Assembly (NCBI RefSeq): GCF_001890765.1
Contig: NZ_KV878783.1
Span: 1,527,174-1,591,173, forward strand
Source of the DNA: Spirulina major PCC 6313
GTDB taxonomy: Bacteria; Cyanobacteriota; Cyanobacteriia; Cyanobacteriales; Spirulinaceae
DNA: 64,000 bases
Direction of reading: 5' to 3'
Shown here piece after piece: positions 1 through 9,800 of this stretch; position 1 is the first letter of the stretch, and every line of letters begins with the position of its first letter. A program made the position numbers and the translations under genes. The notes under the pieces are model-generated. The model ran no database searches. It saw only the letters and a list, made by a program, of their open reading frames with translations, and had not been told where the DNA came from.

Positions 1-327
1 CCCATAGATTGACTATTTTTGCGATCGCAGTTCGCCCACTGGCAAGGGATTGCGCGATCGCACCCCTCAAAATGAGCTTCCCTGCCACCCTTTATCTCTA
101 CTTCATAAAACCCAATCACTCTTCATTGAAGATTTACCGCCAACAATGAATTCCATTGATACCGTTAACCTATAAGCATTCAGGAAATCATCAGATCATC
201 CGAAAACTTTTTGAGAGATTTTGCATAAAAAATCACCAAACTCCTAGAGACAGAATAAAGCAGAACTTTTCATCGTCCCGGTTCATTCATCACCCATCCA
301 AAACATTGTAGGTAAGGAGCATCAGCC
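1..327. other. Non-coding region upstream of the subtilase gene
   Basis: No convincing coding frame is visible. The stretch holds two HIP1-type GCGATCGC/GCGATCG cores near its left end and becomes AT-rich towards the gene. A clear ribosome binding site, AAGGAG at 314-319, lies 8 bases before the ATG at 328. Any promoter of the protease gene should lie here, but I see no -10/-35 pair good enough to call. Confidence 0.5.
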
Positions 328-3300
328 ATGTTCGGCAAACGCAAATCGGCCCGTCGCCATCGTCAGTCCTTGATTCTTGAGCCCATCTGGACACCCATGG
401 GAGTCATTCCCGGCGGCGATGATGGTGATGTTGATCTCAGTGACTTTGATGGCGGAGGGCTTGATAGCTTTGAAGGCACAGTGGATCTCGTCGATGACTA
501 CACCTCAGGGGTCTTCACCGTTGGCGACTCCGGTGATATCACGATTGATTTCCTCTACGATGGCGGCTTCTACAGCAACGGTGAAGTCGGGATTTTCAGC
601 CTTGAGGGGATGGACGAATTTGAAATCGGCAGCCAAGACTTTATCAAAGAAGCCGCCAATCGTGCCCTCAGTGGCTCCGAATTGGGCCATGTGGTGATTT
701 CCGATGCCACCGAAGGCGCACGCTTTAGCGGTCACATGGGTGAGGGCAATTTTAATTCCGGCGACTATCAAGAAGGCAGTGCCGTGAAGATGCGAGCTGG
801 GGATCAATTCGGCATCATGCTGGCGGCGAATCACTCCATGGAAGAAGTGGCCGAGGGTAAAACCTGGAGCGTCCGCTTCTCGATGTCCACCGCTAACCCC
901 GATGACGGTCTCCAGTTTGGCCAAGTCGCCGATGTTACGGGTGATGGCAATACCTTCGCCTTTGAAGATTTGAGTGTGGATAGCAGCGATCGTGACTACA
1001 ACGACATCGTCTTCCAAATCCAAGGCGCAACCGGTGAAGCGGCTCTGATGGATGAAGTGGTCGCTGAAGGTCAAGACTGGCGCACCGATGATGTGGGGAT
1101 TGAGATCCTGGCCTACACCACCGAGGTCATGGAAAAACTGGAGCTAGAAAACCGGGGCCGCCAGACTTTTGTGGGGATTATTGACACGGGTTTTGCCGCC
1201 GATAATCCCGATCTTGATTATGACAACATCCAGTTGGGCAGCGATTTTGTCGATGGTGATACCAATCCTTTGCTGGATGATGCTCAAGGAAATGAGCACG
1301 GGACACATATCGCAGGGATCATTGGCGCGACTCAAGATAATGGTCTCGGCATTGATGGGATTAATGATGATGCACCGCTTTGGTTTGGTCGTGCGATCGG
1401 GTCGGGTGAATGGGAAAATTCTCTCAAGGAGTTTGTTGATGCAGCCGCTGATTCGGGTCAACCCAATGCCGTGGTTAACCTGAGTTTGGATCTCACTCAA
1501 GTTGACGCGAATGGTGAGGTGACAACGCGCTATGAATTTACCCCCCAAGAACGACAGGCGATCGAATATGCGCGGCAAAATGGCGTGTTGCTGGTGGTCT
1601 CGGCGGGGAATGATGGCGGTGTGATGTCGGTGTTGGGTCAGGCTTCCCAGGAGTTTGACAACATCATCACGGTGGGTGCAGCCGATGGTACGGAACGCGC
1701 TGACTATTCCAGTTACGGCAATGGCTTAGACCTCTTGGCGGAGGGCGGCACTGAGGAAAATCCGATCACATCGCTGGTGGATGATGGTATCGGCACGATG
1801 GCGGGAACGTCGGTGGCAACGGCTCAGGTGACGGGTGCAGTGTCGCGGGTCTGGGCGGCGAATCCAGAGTTAAGTTATCGCCAGGTGATCGCCATTCTCA
1901 AAGAGACGGCAACGGATCTGGCTACGCCGGGTTGGGATGCTGAGACGGGTGCGGGGTTGCTCAATTTAGCAGCAGCGATCCAGGTGGCACGAGAAACCCA
2001 AGGTGAGGTTTATACTCCTGCGGCGATCGTTGCACCGGATAGTTGGGCAGGTGCAGGTCAGTTTACGCCCGGTGAACGAGCCGTTCAAAATTATGACGCT
2101 CACGGCTCAGGACGAAGGTTTTATAAAGGTTGGCTACGGGATTACAACACCGTTGATAAACTCTGGTTCACTGTCAACTCCTTTACACCCAATTTCCAAT
2201 TCTCACTAGATCAATATGGCGCACGAATTACGCTGCGAGATAAGTATGGCGACAAGGTTGTCTCTGGCAGTCCGCATAATGCTGTGGCTTGGTATGGCGC
2301 AGCGGATCTCTGGCCTGGCGAATATTATCTGGAAGTCGAGAAAAAAGATAGCGATGATATTGACTACCAGGTAGCTATGAACTTCTATGGTGAATCTGTT
2401 GGAGATCATGATGATGGAACATTTACGCTTCCATATCCTGAGCAACCGGAGCCAGAAGAACCAGAGACTCCTGAACCCGAAGAACCGGAGGAGCCAGAAG
2501 AACCTCAAACTCCTGTTGCACCAGCGCCAGGGACGGGTAAGGTTCCAGCCAATGCGGGGAGTCATGTCAATACGGTAACGAGTCTGCTGGGTGTGGTGAC
2601 ACATTATTACAATAATGGTCACTTGATCGCTGGCCCCTTTGGTTTGTCTTATTGGTATCAGTACGGTACGGGTCGCTCCTTAATTGATGGGCTGTTACCA
2701 TCACCGAACCGTCCGATTGAACTTGAAAATGTGGGTAAATACACATTTGAGATCAAACCAACAACCGAGAATCTCACATTTAACCGTGGTCAAGACTGGA
2801 CAACATCTACAGGGTATAAATTCGCTTTCCAGAATGACGGCAATTTGGTGATGCGGAATCCTGAGGGTCAAGCTATCTGGGCAACAGGGACACATGACAC
2901 AGGTGCAGACAGGTTTGTGGTTCAGGCAGATGGAAATGTTGTCCTTTATGAGGGCAGCGAAGCACTTTGGGCAACGGATACGAATGATAATCCTGGTGCG
3001 TACTTTGCGATTCAGGGTGATGGGAATTTAGTTGTTTACTCTTCCGATGATGATCCTTTGTTTGAGTCAGGAACACATACAGATCCAGGGACATTAACTG
3101 CATCGTTGGATTGGTTATCTACTCCTTTCACCAATCAGCAATATATCCAACGATTATATGGGCATAGTGAAGGTACTTGGACTCGTGGTTTGGATCCTGA
3201 CCATAACGGAATAGATACTACGGATACAGTGGCTCCGTATCAAGTCCGAGCTTTAGTTGGAGGTGAAGTTCTTCGTATGCGTAATGGTGGAAGGGTATTT

Positions 3301-3651
3301 ACTGATGTTCGCTGGCAACTAACAGATCCTGAGTACGGATCGGGAATTAATCCTGCTACTCAAATGCGTGAATATCAAATATGGAATGACAATAACGAAG
3401 TTGTGATCTACAACCAAGACTTAGATCGCACATTTATATATTGGCATTTTGCGAATGTAGATGTTCAAGTGGGTCAGGATATTAATCCTGGAGAAGTTCT
3501 TGGTATTGAAGGTGATACAGGATTTTCGGCTGGCCAACATACTCATTTAGAAGTTCGTCAAGGACGAGGAACAGGAGGTGCAGTAGAAAATCCATTAGTA
3601 ACATTGGGTAATGCACGAGGCAGGGAGATTTTAGATCGAAACTACCATTAG
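328..3651 (+). CDS. Subtilase (S8) - bulb-type lectin - M23 peptidase fusion, with DUF4114-like N-domain
   Basis: The protein has 1107 residues and looks like a multidomain extracellular protease. In order: a DUF4114-like segment (about 60-235, ending in the DRDYNDIVF signature); an S8 subtilase with Asp286 (GIIDTG), His324 (NEHGTH) and Ser495 (AGTSVAT); a pre-peptidase-like beta domain (about 590-690); a Pro/Glu linker (about 705-735); three bulb-lectin QxDGNxV-type repeats (about 820-910); and a C-terminal M23 domain with HNGID (His959, Asp963) and HTH (His1071, His1073). Both active sites look intact, so it may cut protein and also peptidoglycan-type peptides. There is no classical signal peptide; the basic N-terminus contains LEPIW, so export by a non-Sec route is an inference. 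The start is fixed by AAGGAG 8 nt upstream. The gene is monocistronic, with a terminator just downstream. Domain calls are motif-based. Confidence 0.85.
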   Translation: MFGKRKSARRHRQSLILEPIWTPMGVIPGGDDGDVDLSDFDGGGLDSFEGTVDLVDDYTSGVFTVGDSGDITIDFLYDGGFYSNGEVGIFSLEGMDEFEIGSQDFIKEAANRALSGSELGHVVISDATEGARFSGHMGEGNFNSGDYQEGSAVKMRAGDQFGIMLAANHSMEEVAEGKTWSVRFSMSTANPDDGLQFGQVADVTGDGNTFAFEDLSVDSSDRDYNDIVFQIQGATGEAALMDEVVAEGQDWRTDDVGIEILAYTTEVMEKLELENRGRQTFVGIIDTGFAADNPDLDYDNIQLGSDFVDGDTNPLLDDAQGNEHGTHIAGIIGATQDNGLGIDGINDDAPLWFGRAIGSGEWENSLKEFVDAAADSGQPNAVVNLSLDLTQVDANGEVTTRYEFTPQERQAIEYARQNGVLLVVSAGNDGGVMSVLGQASQEFDNIITVGAADGTERADYSSYGNGLDLLAEGGTEENPITSLVDDGIGTMAGTSVATAQVTGAVSRVWAANPELSYRQVIAILKETATDLATPGWDAETGAGLLNLAAAIQVARETQGEVYTPAAIVAPDSWAGAGQFTPGERAVQNYDAHGSGRRFYKGWLRDYNTVDKLWFTVNSFTPNFQFSLDQYGARITLRDKYGDKVVSGSPHNAVAWYGAADLWPGEYYLEVEKKDSDDIDYQVAMNFYGESVGDHDDGTFTLPYPEQPEPEEPETPEPEEPEEPEEPQTPVAPAPGTGKVPANAGSHVNTVTSLLGVVTHYYNNGHLIAGPFGLSYWYQYGTGRSLIDGLLPSPNRPIELENVGKYTFEIKPTTENLTFNRGQDWTTSTGYKFAFQNDGNLVMRNPEGQAIWATGTHDTGADRFVVQADGNVVLYEGSEALWATDTNDNPGAYFAIQGDGNLVVYSSDDDPLFESGTHTDPGTLTASLDWLSTPFTNQQYIQRLYGHSEGTWTRGLDPDHNGIDTTDTVAPYQVRALVGGEVLRMRNGGRVFTDVRWQLTDPEYGSGINPATQMREYQIWNDNNEVVIYNQDLDRTFIYWHFANVDVQVGQDINPGEVLGIEGDTGFSAGQHTHLEVRQGRGTGGAVENPLVTLGNARGREILDRNYH

Positions 3652-3688
3652 GTCATCCCGCTTTTCAGTTGCTGAAATGACGTTAAAT

Positions 3689-3722
3689 GATCAGGTACTT
3701 TTGCCTGATCGCACTTTTTTTC
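3689..3722 (+). terminator. Rho-independent terminator of the subtilase gene
   Basis: GATCAGG (3689-3695) pairs with CCTGATC (3704-3710) and is followed after GCAC by a run of seven T (3715-3721). A weaker hairpin lies just before it at 3662-3676. It sits about 40 bases after the stop codon. Confidence 0.75.
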
Positions 3723-3824
3723 TTAACACAAAAGAATACAACCCCATAAACCCCAACGTACCGCCGCCCAAACCCTCCCCGCAGCGGTGCATTTTCTTCA
3801 TCACCCCCACCCCAAGACGCAAGA

Positions 3825-4074
3825 GGGCGCAAGCGTTGCGCCCCTACACATATTCAAAATTCATACCACCCGTAGGGGCGGATCGCATCCGCCCAAACCC
3901 ACCACGCCACAAATCCGCCAATTCCCCATCCATCGTTTCCCCATTTCGCAAAACCATTGGGCGCAAGCGTTGCGCCCCTACCAAAATTCACATCATCCGC
4001 CCACACCCATCACACCGCAAACCCATCAATTCCCCATCCCGTTTAACCATTGGGCACAAACGTTGCGCCCCTAC
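3825..4074. repeat. REP-type palindrome cluster upstream of the RAYT gene
   Basis: There are four short palindromes. Three have the form GGGCGCAAnnnTTGCGCCC followed by CTAC (3825-3847, 3959-3981 and a variant with GGGCACAA at 4052-4074). One is a relative, GTAGGGGCGGATcgcATCCGCCC, in the opposite orientation (3872-3894). The stems are 8 bp with 3-nt loops, and the conserved flank is CTAC, or GTAG in inverse orientation. This is the layout of REP elements that RAYT transposases recognise. The whole 3652-4168 interval is otherwise non-coding and low in complexity. Confidence 0.8.
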
Positions 4075-4168
4075 CAAAATTCACATCACCCGTGGGGATG
4101 AATGCGATCTGCCCGATCGCGCCCCCGCGAGTACAATAAACCCGTTGTCCCATGCGCCGCCCATCGCC

Positions 4169-4759
4169 ATGAAATACAACCCCAAAATCCACCATCGCCA
4201 ATCCATTCGTCTGCGGGGTTACGACTACACCCAACCTGGAGCATATTTTGTCACCATCTGCACCTACAAAAAACAATGTTGGTTCGGAGAAGTCCGCAAC
4301 GGCACAATGTATCGCAATCAAATCGGGAACTTGGTTGCCCACGAATGGTTAAAATCGCCTCAAATTCGGGATAACGTGAAGCTAGATGCTTGGGTTGTGA
4401 TGCCGAATCATCTGCATGGCATTGTCTGGTTGCTCGAAACCAAAACCCGTAGGGGCGCAACGCTTGCGCCCAGACCCTGCGCAACCCCACACCAAGGATG
4501 GGGGCGATCGCGCAACGAATTAGGCTCATTTATCGCCGGATTTAAAAGCAGCGTCACCCGCCAAATCAATCAACTCCGAGAGCATTCTGAATTACCGATC
4601 TGGCAGCGCAACTATTACGAAACAATCATCCGAGACGACACTGCATTACACTCCATCCGAAACTACATCCAACAGAATCCAGAACAGTGGCTACAGGATA
4701 AAGAACATCCTCAACGCCATACCGAATTCACAAAATTATCCCTCGATTTGGTGTTCTGA
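4169..4759 (+). CDS. REP-associated tyrosine transposase (RAYT, Y1 superfamily)
   Basis: The protein has 196 residues. RAYTs are single-copy, domesticated relatives of IS200/IS605 TnpA that nick REP hairpins by HUH-tyrosine chemistry. The HUH pair is His81-x-His83 in VMPNHLHG, and the catalytic Tyr is Tyr149 or Tyr150 in NYYETII. The N-terminal YDYTQPGAYFVTICTYKK is typical. The frame is open back to 3677, but that part runs through REP palindromes and has no homology-like character, so I chose the ATG at 4169. Residues about 94-101 (RRGATLAP) are encoded by a REP palindrome lying in frame within the gene (4449-4471), in the loop between the HUH motif and the Tyr helix. REP copies lie on both sides, which supports a REP/RAYT unit. 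Confidence 0.85.
   Translation: MKYNPKIHHRQSIRLRGYDYTQPGAYFVTICTYKKQCWFGEVRNGTMYRNQIGNLVAHEWLKSPQIRDNVKLDAWVVMPNHLHGIVWLLETKTRRGATLAPRPCATPHQGWGRSRNELGSFIAGFKSSVTRQINQLREHSELPIWQRNYYETIIRDDTALHSIRNYIQQNPEQWLQDKEHPQRHTEFTKLSLDLVF
4449..4471 (-). repeat. REP palindrome inside the RAYT coding sequence
   Basis: GTAGGGGCGCAA followed by CGC and TTGCGCCC is the reverse orientation of the palindromes at 3825 and 3959. It lies in frame and does not break the RAYT reading frame. Confidence 0.8.
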
Positions 4760-4770
4760 ACCAGACTTCT

Positions 4771-4920
4771 GTAGGGGCGCAAGCGTTGCGCCCGATCGCA
4801 TCCGCCCGATCGCACCAACCCGATCACGTCCATCCAAACCCCCCGATGATTGCCGCACACCTATTTACAAATATTGAGCGCAAATTGGGTGCAATTTGGG
4901 CGCAAGTGTTGCGCCCCTAC
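4771..4920. repeat. REP palindromes downstream of the RAYT gene
   Basis: Two copies are seen: GTAGGGGCGCAAGCGTTGCG... at 4771-4793, starting 11 bases after the RAYT stop, and GGGCGCAAGTGTTGCGCCCC at 4898-4917, followed by TAC. With the cluster at 3825-4074 they bracket the transposase in both orientations. Confidence 0.8.
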
Positions 4921-4956
4921 AGGGGTGTTACCATCCTCAATAAACCCCAACACATT

Positions 4957-5559
4957 CTATTCTTGATCACTCGGTTGCCCTACTTCATCGGGTTCCTCAA
5001 AAACTACATCTTCATAGAGTTGCTCAAAACTGATTTTGAAATCAATACTTTGGAGATGGACGGGGGTGTCGGGTTCGTAAAATTGTAATGTCCAGAGTCC
5101 TGATTGATCGCGTCGGAATATATTGACTCGTGGCTGGGTTTGGCTGATGACGACGTATTCTTGTAGGGTTTCAATCTGTTGATAATCAAAGAATTTATCG
5201 CCACGATCGCAAGCCTCAGTTTCTGGGGATAGGACTTCAATGATTAGACAGGGGTGTTGCTTGAATTGTTTTAAGGCGCGATCGCGCTCATCACAGGTCA
5301 CCAAAACATCGGGATAGTAATAACAATTAGTCGCGTCGATGCGCGTTTTCATATCTGCCATGTAAACCCGACAGCCGGAACCTCGTACATGGCTGCGGAG
5401 CAACGCGAAAATGTTACCCGCAATGGTGACATGGGCTTCACTTGCGCCTGCCATCGCGTAGATTTCGCCAGCGCGGTATTCGTGTTTGATCGGGCTGTCC
5501 TGTTCGTGGGCGAGGTATTCTGCTGCTGAGAGTTGGAGATCGTGGGGATTCGCAATCAT
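4957..5559 (-). CDS. Uma2 family protein (DUF820, PD-(D/E)XK fold)
   Basis: The protein has 200 residues. The Uma2/DUF820 family is greatly expanded in cyanobacteria and has a PD-(D/E)XK nuclease fold; the physiological role is not established. Visible family marks are LSAAEYLAHE near the N-terminus, KHEYRAGEIYAMAGAS (Glu27 and His42 region), YYPDVLV with Asp84, and LIIEVLSPETE with Glu108, then Lys122 in DKFFDYQ. The length is usual for the family and the acidic C-terminus is ordinary. It is convergent with the RAYT/REP region and divergent from the EcfT gene, with no partner gene nearby. Substrate and biological role are unknown. Confidence 0.85.
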   Translation of the reverse strand: MIANPHDLQLSAAEYLAHEQDSPIKHEYRAGEIYAMAGASEAHVTIAGNIFALLRSHVRGSGCRVYMADMKTRIDATNCYYYPDVLVTCDERDRALKQFKQHPCLIIEVLSPETEACDRGDKFFDYQQIETLQEYVVISQTQPRVNIFRRDQSGLWTLQFYEPDTPVHLQSIDFKISFEQLYEDVVFEEPDEVGQPSDQE

Positions 5560-5721
5560 GACAATTCTTGCTGAGCGGTAGTACTTCTATATTATCTCAT
5601 GGGTAAAGGGGGCGATCGCATCGCTGCCCGTGTCACGGAATTCGAGCAATGGACTACAGTAGGGAGGGTTAATTGGTAAATCGCGGTCGGTGTCTGGGCG
5701 CGATTCTGCTTGGATACTGTT

Positions 5722-6639
5722 ATGGACTTATTGCGATCGCTCCCTATTGGTCTTTATCTTGAACAGCCCGTCACCTGGCTGCACCACCTCGATCCGCGTG
5801 TGAAGTTGGGGTGGTTGATGACATTTTTGCTCGCGCCGATTTTGGCGAATAATGCCTGTCGGATTGCCCTGGTGGGGTTGTTGATTCTCTTAACCCTGAC
5901 GGCGCGGATTCCCTGGCGGGCCTGGAAGCAGCAAATGGGCTGGCTCTTGATCGTGGCGGGGTTAGCGTTTGTGATTACCTGTATTTTTGATGATGGTCTT
6001 GCCCTCACGAGTCAGCCCCGCCTCGTCGGGGCAGAATTGTCAGATATCACCGCCACGGGCTACCAATTTGGCGACTATCGCGACATTCAGCCCACGCCCT
6101 ACGACTATGTGGTGTTGTCGGTGGGACGCATTACCGTGACGCGGCATTCTCTGGATTTGGCGACCCGTTTTACAACCCTTTTGTTTACCTTGGTTTACAG
6201 CACGAGCCTTTATCTGTTGGTGACGGCTCCCGAAGAAATTACCACGGGCCTCGAACAATTACTTGACCCATTGAACCGCTTTAAGATTCCGATTACGGAA
6301 ATTTTGTTGACGTTGACGTTGGCGTTGCGGTTCATTCCGTTGGTGCTGGAAGAGGTGCAAAATTTGACGCGATCGGTGCGCACGCGGGCGATTAATTGGA
6401 AAAAAATTGGGCTGAAACAGACGATACAGATCTGGCTGGTGGTGGCGGAGCGGTTGATTGAGAATTTGTTATTGCGGGCCGAACAGATTGCCCTGGCGAT
6501 GAATGTGCGGGGGTTCACTGCGCCGAACGAGCATCGGGTGCAGTGGCATCGGTTGCAGTTGCGCTGGGGGGATGGGGTGGCGATCGCACTCCTCATTCTG
6601 TTGTGGTGGGCGCGGTTAAGCGTGGGGTGGATGGTGTGA
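5722..6639 (+). CDS. Energy-coupling factor transporter T subunit (EcfT/CbiQ family)
   Basis: The protein has 305 residues and is an integral membrane protein. EcfT couples the ATPase pair of ECF transporters to a substrate-binding S component for vitamin or metal uptake. Hydrophobic segments are visible at about residues 33-62 (two spans), 75-93 and 155-175, with a last span at the C-terminus. The cytoplasmic coupling region with LTRSVRTRAINWKK and NVRGF resembles the Arg-containing coupling helices. An in-frame TTG lies at 5710, but I prefer the ATG at 5722 (MDLLRSLPIGLYLEQ), which begins exactly where family-like sequence starts. No ATPase or S-component gene is adjacent, so the substrate cannot be inferred. 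Confidence 0.8.
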   Translation: MDLLRSLPIGLYLEQPVTWLHHLDPRVKLGWLMTFLLAPILANNACRIALVGLLILLTLTARIPWRAWKQQMGWLLIVAGLAFVITCIFDDGLALTSQPRLVGAELSDITATGYQFGDYRDIQPTPYDYVVLSVGRITVTRHSLDLATRFTTLLFTLVYSTSLYLLVTAPEEITTGLEQLLDPLNRFKIPITEILLTLTLALRFIPLVLEEVQNLTRSVRTRAINWKKIGLKQTIQIWLVVAERLIENLLLRAEQIALAMNVRGFTAPNEHRVQWHRLQLRWGDGVAIALLILLWWARLSVGWMV

Positions 6640-6800
6640 AGCACGCCATAGATGAGCAATGGCCTGGGTTAAAATCCTGGGGTTCCGTCGCGATCTGGAA
6701 TGAACGGCCTACTATTGTTATTGGTGGGTCTACTGAGGGTTAATGTATCCAAAATTAGGCTCCCAATCTGTCCCTTGCATTTCGAGTCTTTGAAAGACCC

Positions 6801-9800
6801 ATGGCGAGTCACAAAGTCCTCATATTAGATGGTGATAGTGTTGTCCGCAGCAAATTGCGCCGACTACTCCCCCCCGGCAGCTATGAAATTGCGGAGGCTA
6901 GTGATGGCGAGTCAGGGCTAGCTCTGATTCACCAAGAACGGGGGCGGATTCGGTTTATTTTGCTCAATGCGGCGCTGGCGAAGGTGAGCGGTTGGGATGT
7001 GGTGGCTCACTTGAAAGCCGATTCAGATTTTCAACATATTCCCCTGGTGGTGATGCGGGGTTCCCAGCGTCAAGATCCGGATCTCACGGAGCCGGTCTAC
7101 GCAGCGGTGGAGGTTCTGGATAAACCCTTTGAGCGATCGCAACTCAAACGCGCCGTTAAAACTGCAATCCAAAAAGCGAAGGCTCTCAACCCACAGAAGA
7201 ACGCCCCCAAAGCGGTAAAAAAAGCGGTAGAACCTGCGATCGCGCCCCCCATACCTGAACCTCCACCGAAATTCTCCGCTCCTAAACCTCCACCACACCC
7301 CCCCACTGTTCCGCCAGCCCCGGTGATTCCAGCGATCGCGGACAATCCCCCAACGATTCCCCCCACAGACCCAACACCCGTTGAGGATCTCGACCCCACC
7401 GATCTAGAAAATGCCTTTGAAGACTATGTGGATTTTGGAAATTTAGCGGCAGAACAGCCAGAGGGGGATGATCCCTTTGCGGGGTTGGATGATTTTATGG
7501 CCTCCGCTGAAGCGTCCGAGACCCTCGACCTCCCCGAAGAACTGCAACTCATTGATGATTTTGAGGCCTTACCCCACGACCTCGAACAGCCACCCTTTGA
7601 CCCCACCTCCGGGTTTACTCAGCCGTTCATCCGGCCCCAAGCCTCAGAGGTGCAGTCCACCCCAGCCCCGTCTGATCCTGCCGTTCCCACCCCCTACACC
7701 CGCGACACCCAGACCCCGCCTGACCTGGAGCTAGAACCGGAGGATTTGGTTAATTCGCCTGCGTTGAGTTCAGAGTTTAGCCGGGGGGGGATGTTTAGTG
7801 CGCCGCCGGTGGGGGAGTTTTACGAGGAGGATGAGGCGATCGCGCCAGTCCCGCGTCCGTCTGCCGTCGTTCCCGCTGCGGATCTCACCGTGGCACCCGA
7901 TTCGGTGGAGGATACTGTCTTTGGCGATTTTGGCGTTGATCAGCCGTCCGCCCCGGATGACGCGCCGGAATCGGCCACCGATGACGTGCCGTTGGAGTTT
8001 AACCCAGAGGCCTTTTGGAATCAGGAGCCAGCGATCGCGCCGTCCCCCTCAGCCTTTGACCTCGACGAAGACGAGCACCCCTTTGAGGACGAAGATCTTT
8101 CTAGTTTTCTCACCCGGCCCGCCGCCATTCCGCCCCGCAAACTCGATGCAGAGGACGAAACCGACGATCTCTTCCTCACCCCCGACCCTGAACCCCCCTC
8201 CGATGATCTGGCCCCCCTAGATTTAGGGTTGGATCATCCCTTTGCAGAGATACCAGCGGACTCGATGGCCGCGACGAACGCCAGCGATGCCGCCTCAGAC
8301 TTTCTCGCCGAGCCAGATCCCGCCCCCATCCCCGACCCGATTATTGATCCGGCCCTGGCCTATACCCCAAGCGACCAGCCCGATGCAGAGATACCGTTAG
8401 CCGGGGAAGACGAGGGGGAATCTCAGCTTACGGTCGGGGCTGACACTGCCGATGTTGCCGGAACCGGGGATGATTTCACCCTAGGGAATGATTTTGAGTT
8501 TGATCTTTCAAGCTGGGAACCCGATGCGGTCACGCCGATGCCCGATCCCCTCCTAGATGCGGATGATCATCCGATCGCGCCCCTGGGAGAAATTCAGTTT
8601 GACCCCTCGGATCAACTCGAACCGGATACCGAGGAGAATACGGTGTTAGGCGAGACGCGATCGCCCGCCCCTCCCCCCACCGATCCAGGTGACCCCTTCG
8701 CCGCGCTCGATGATTTCACCCTGGCCACCCCCGACGCAGAAAACACCATCCTGGCAGATAAGCAAACCAGCCCCCCCATTGCCAACCGCCTCGAACAACA
8801 ACTGGATGCGGCCTTAGCCTCCGAGGATGCGGAAAAGGCTGATGATGGTGATGATGTCGATGTGCTCAACGACAGCCCCGAATATACCGTCCTCGAAGAC
8901 AAGCAAGAGATTGACCCGGCCCAGTTTCCGCGCTTTTCCTTTGAAAATCCTGACACCAAACCCACCCTGCTCCAAGAGGGCATGGTGACGCTGTTGGGGT
9001 TTGATGAAGTGAAGATGCGGTTTGAAAGCCGTCTTGAGTCCGAACGAAACGCCGCCCTCCGGGATGCCTTGGACTACGGAGAAGAAGGTTATGATCTGGT
9101 GATCAATGCCCTGCGAGACGAAGCGGGGCCAGTGCGTGACGCAGCGGAACAGTTGATTAAAGAACAGTTGCGCAAGTCCAAACACGCCCGCCCCCTCGCC
9201 CAGCAAGCCTGGTTAGAGGTGGAGTGCATCAGCGTCATTACGGGCCATTCCCATTGGGTGCAGACGGTGGCGATCGCTCAAGATAACCGCACCCTCGTCA
9301 GCGGCAGCAAAGACAGCACGATCAAAACCTGGGATCTGCGCACCGGCCGCGAAACCGGCACGATCACCGGCCATGCCGCCTCTGTCCTCTCCATCGCCAT
9401 CAGTCCCGACGGCGACCACATCATCAGCAGCAGCACCGACAACACGATCCGGATTTGGGACATTCACAACGGCACGGAAATTCAAGCGATTAGCGGTGAT
9501 GCCCACCATAAAATCTACGTCGTCGCCCTCAGCCCAGACGGCAGCGTGATCATCAGTGCCAGTGCCGACCAAACCGCCAAGCCGGAATTTGAAACCGGCC
9601 TTTCCGGGCTGCTTAGTTATCTCCCCTCAAAAACCACCTCGCCCCTGTTGTCGTTGATTAACTTCATTCGGCGCAGTCGGGAAATTAAGCTGTGGGATCT
9701 GCCCACGGGTAAAGTGAAAGGGAGTTTAGTGGGCTATTCCAAAGGGGTGACGGATCTCGCGATCACGCCCAAGGGGGATAAGGTGGTGAGCGGCAGTCGC

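Noticed and set aside
505-1074. 189-codon open frame antisense to the subtilase
   Set aside because: It lies wholly opposite a gene with intact domains, has no recognisable motif and mirrors its codon structure.
3677-4168. N-terminal extension of the RAYT frame to 3677
   Set aside because: The 164 extra codons run through REP palindromes and Pro/His low-complexity text; family sequence begins at 4169.
6640-6800. Possible tRNA or small gene between the EcfT and WD40 genes
   Set aside because: No T-loop or acceptor-stem pairing found, and the 66-codon frame has no family character. I also saw no tRNA in the other gaps.
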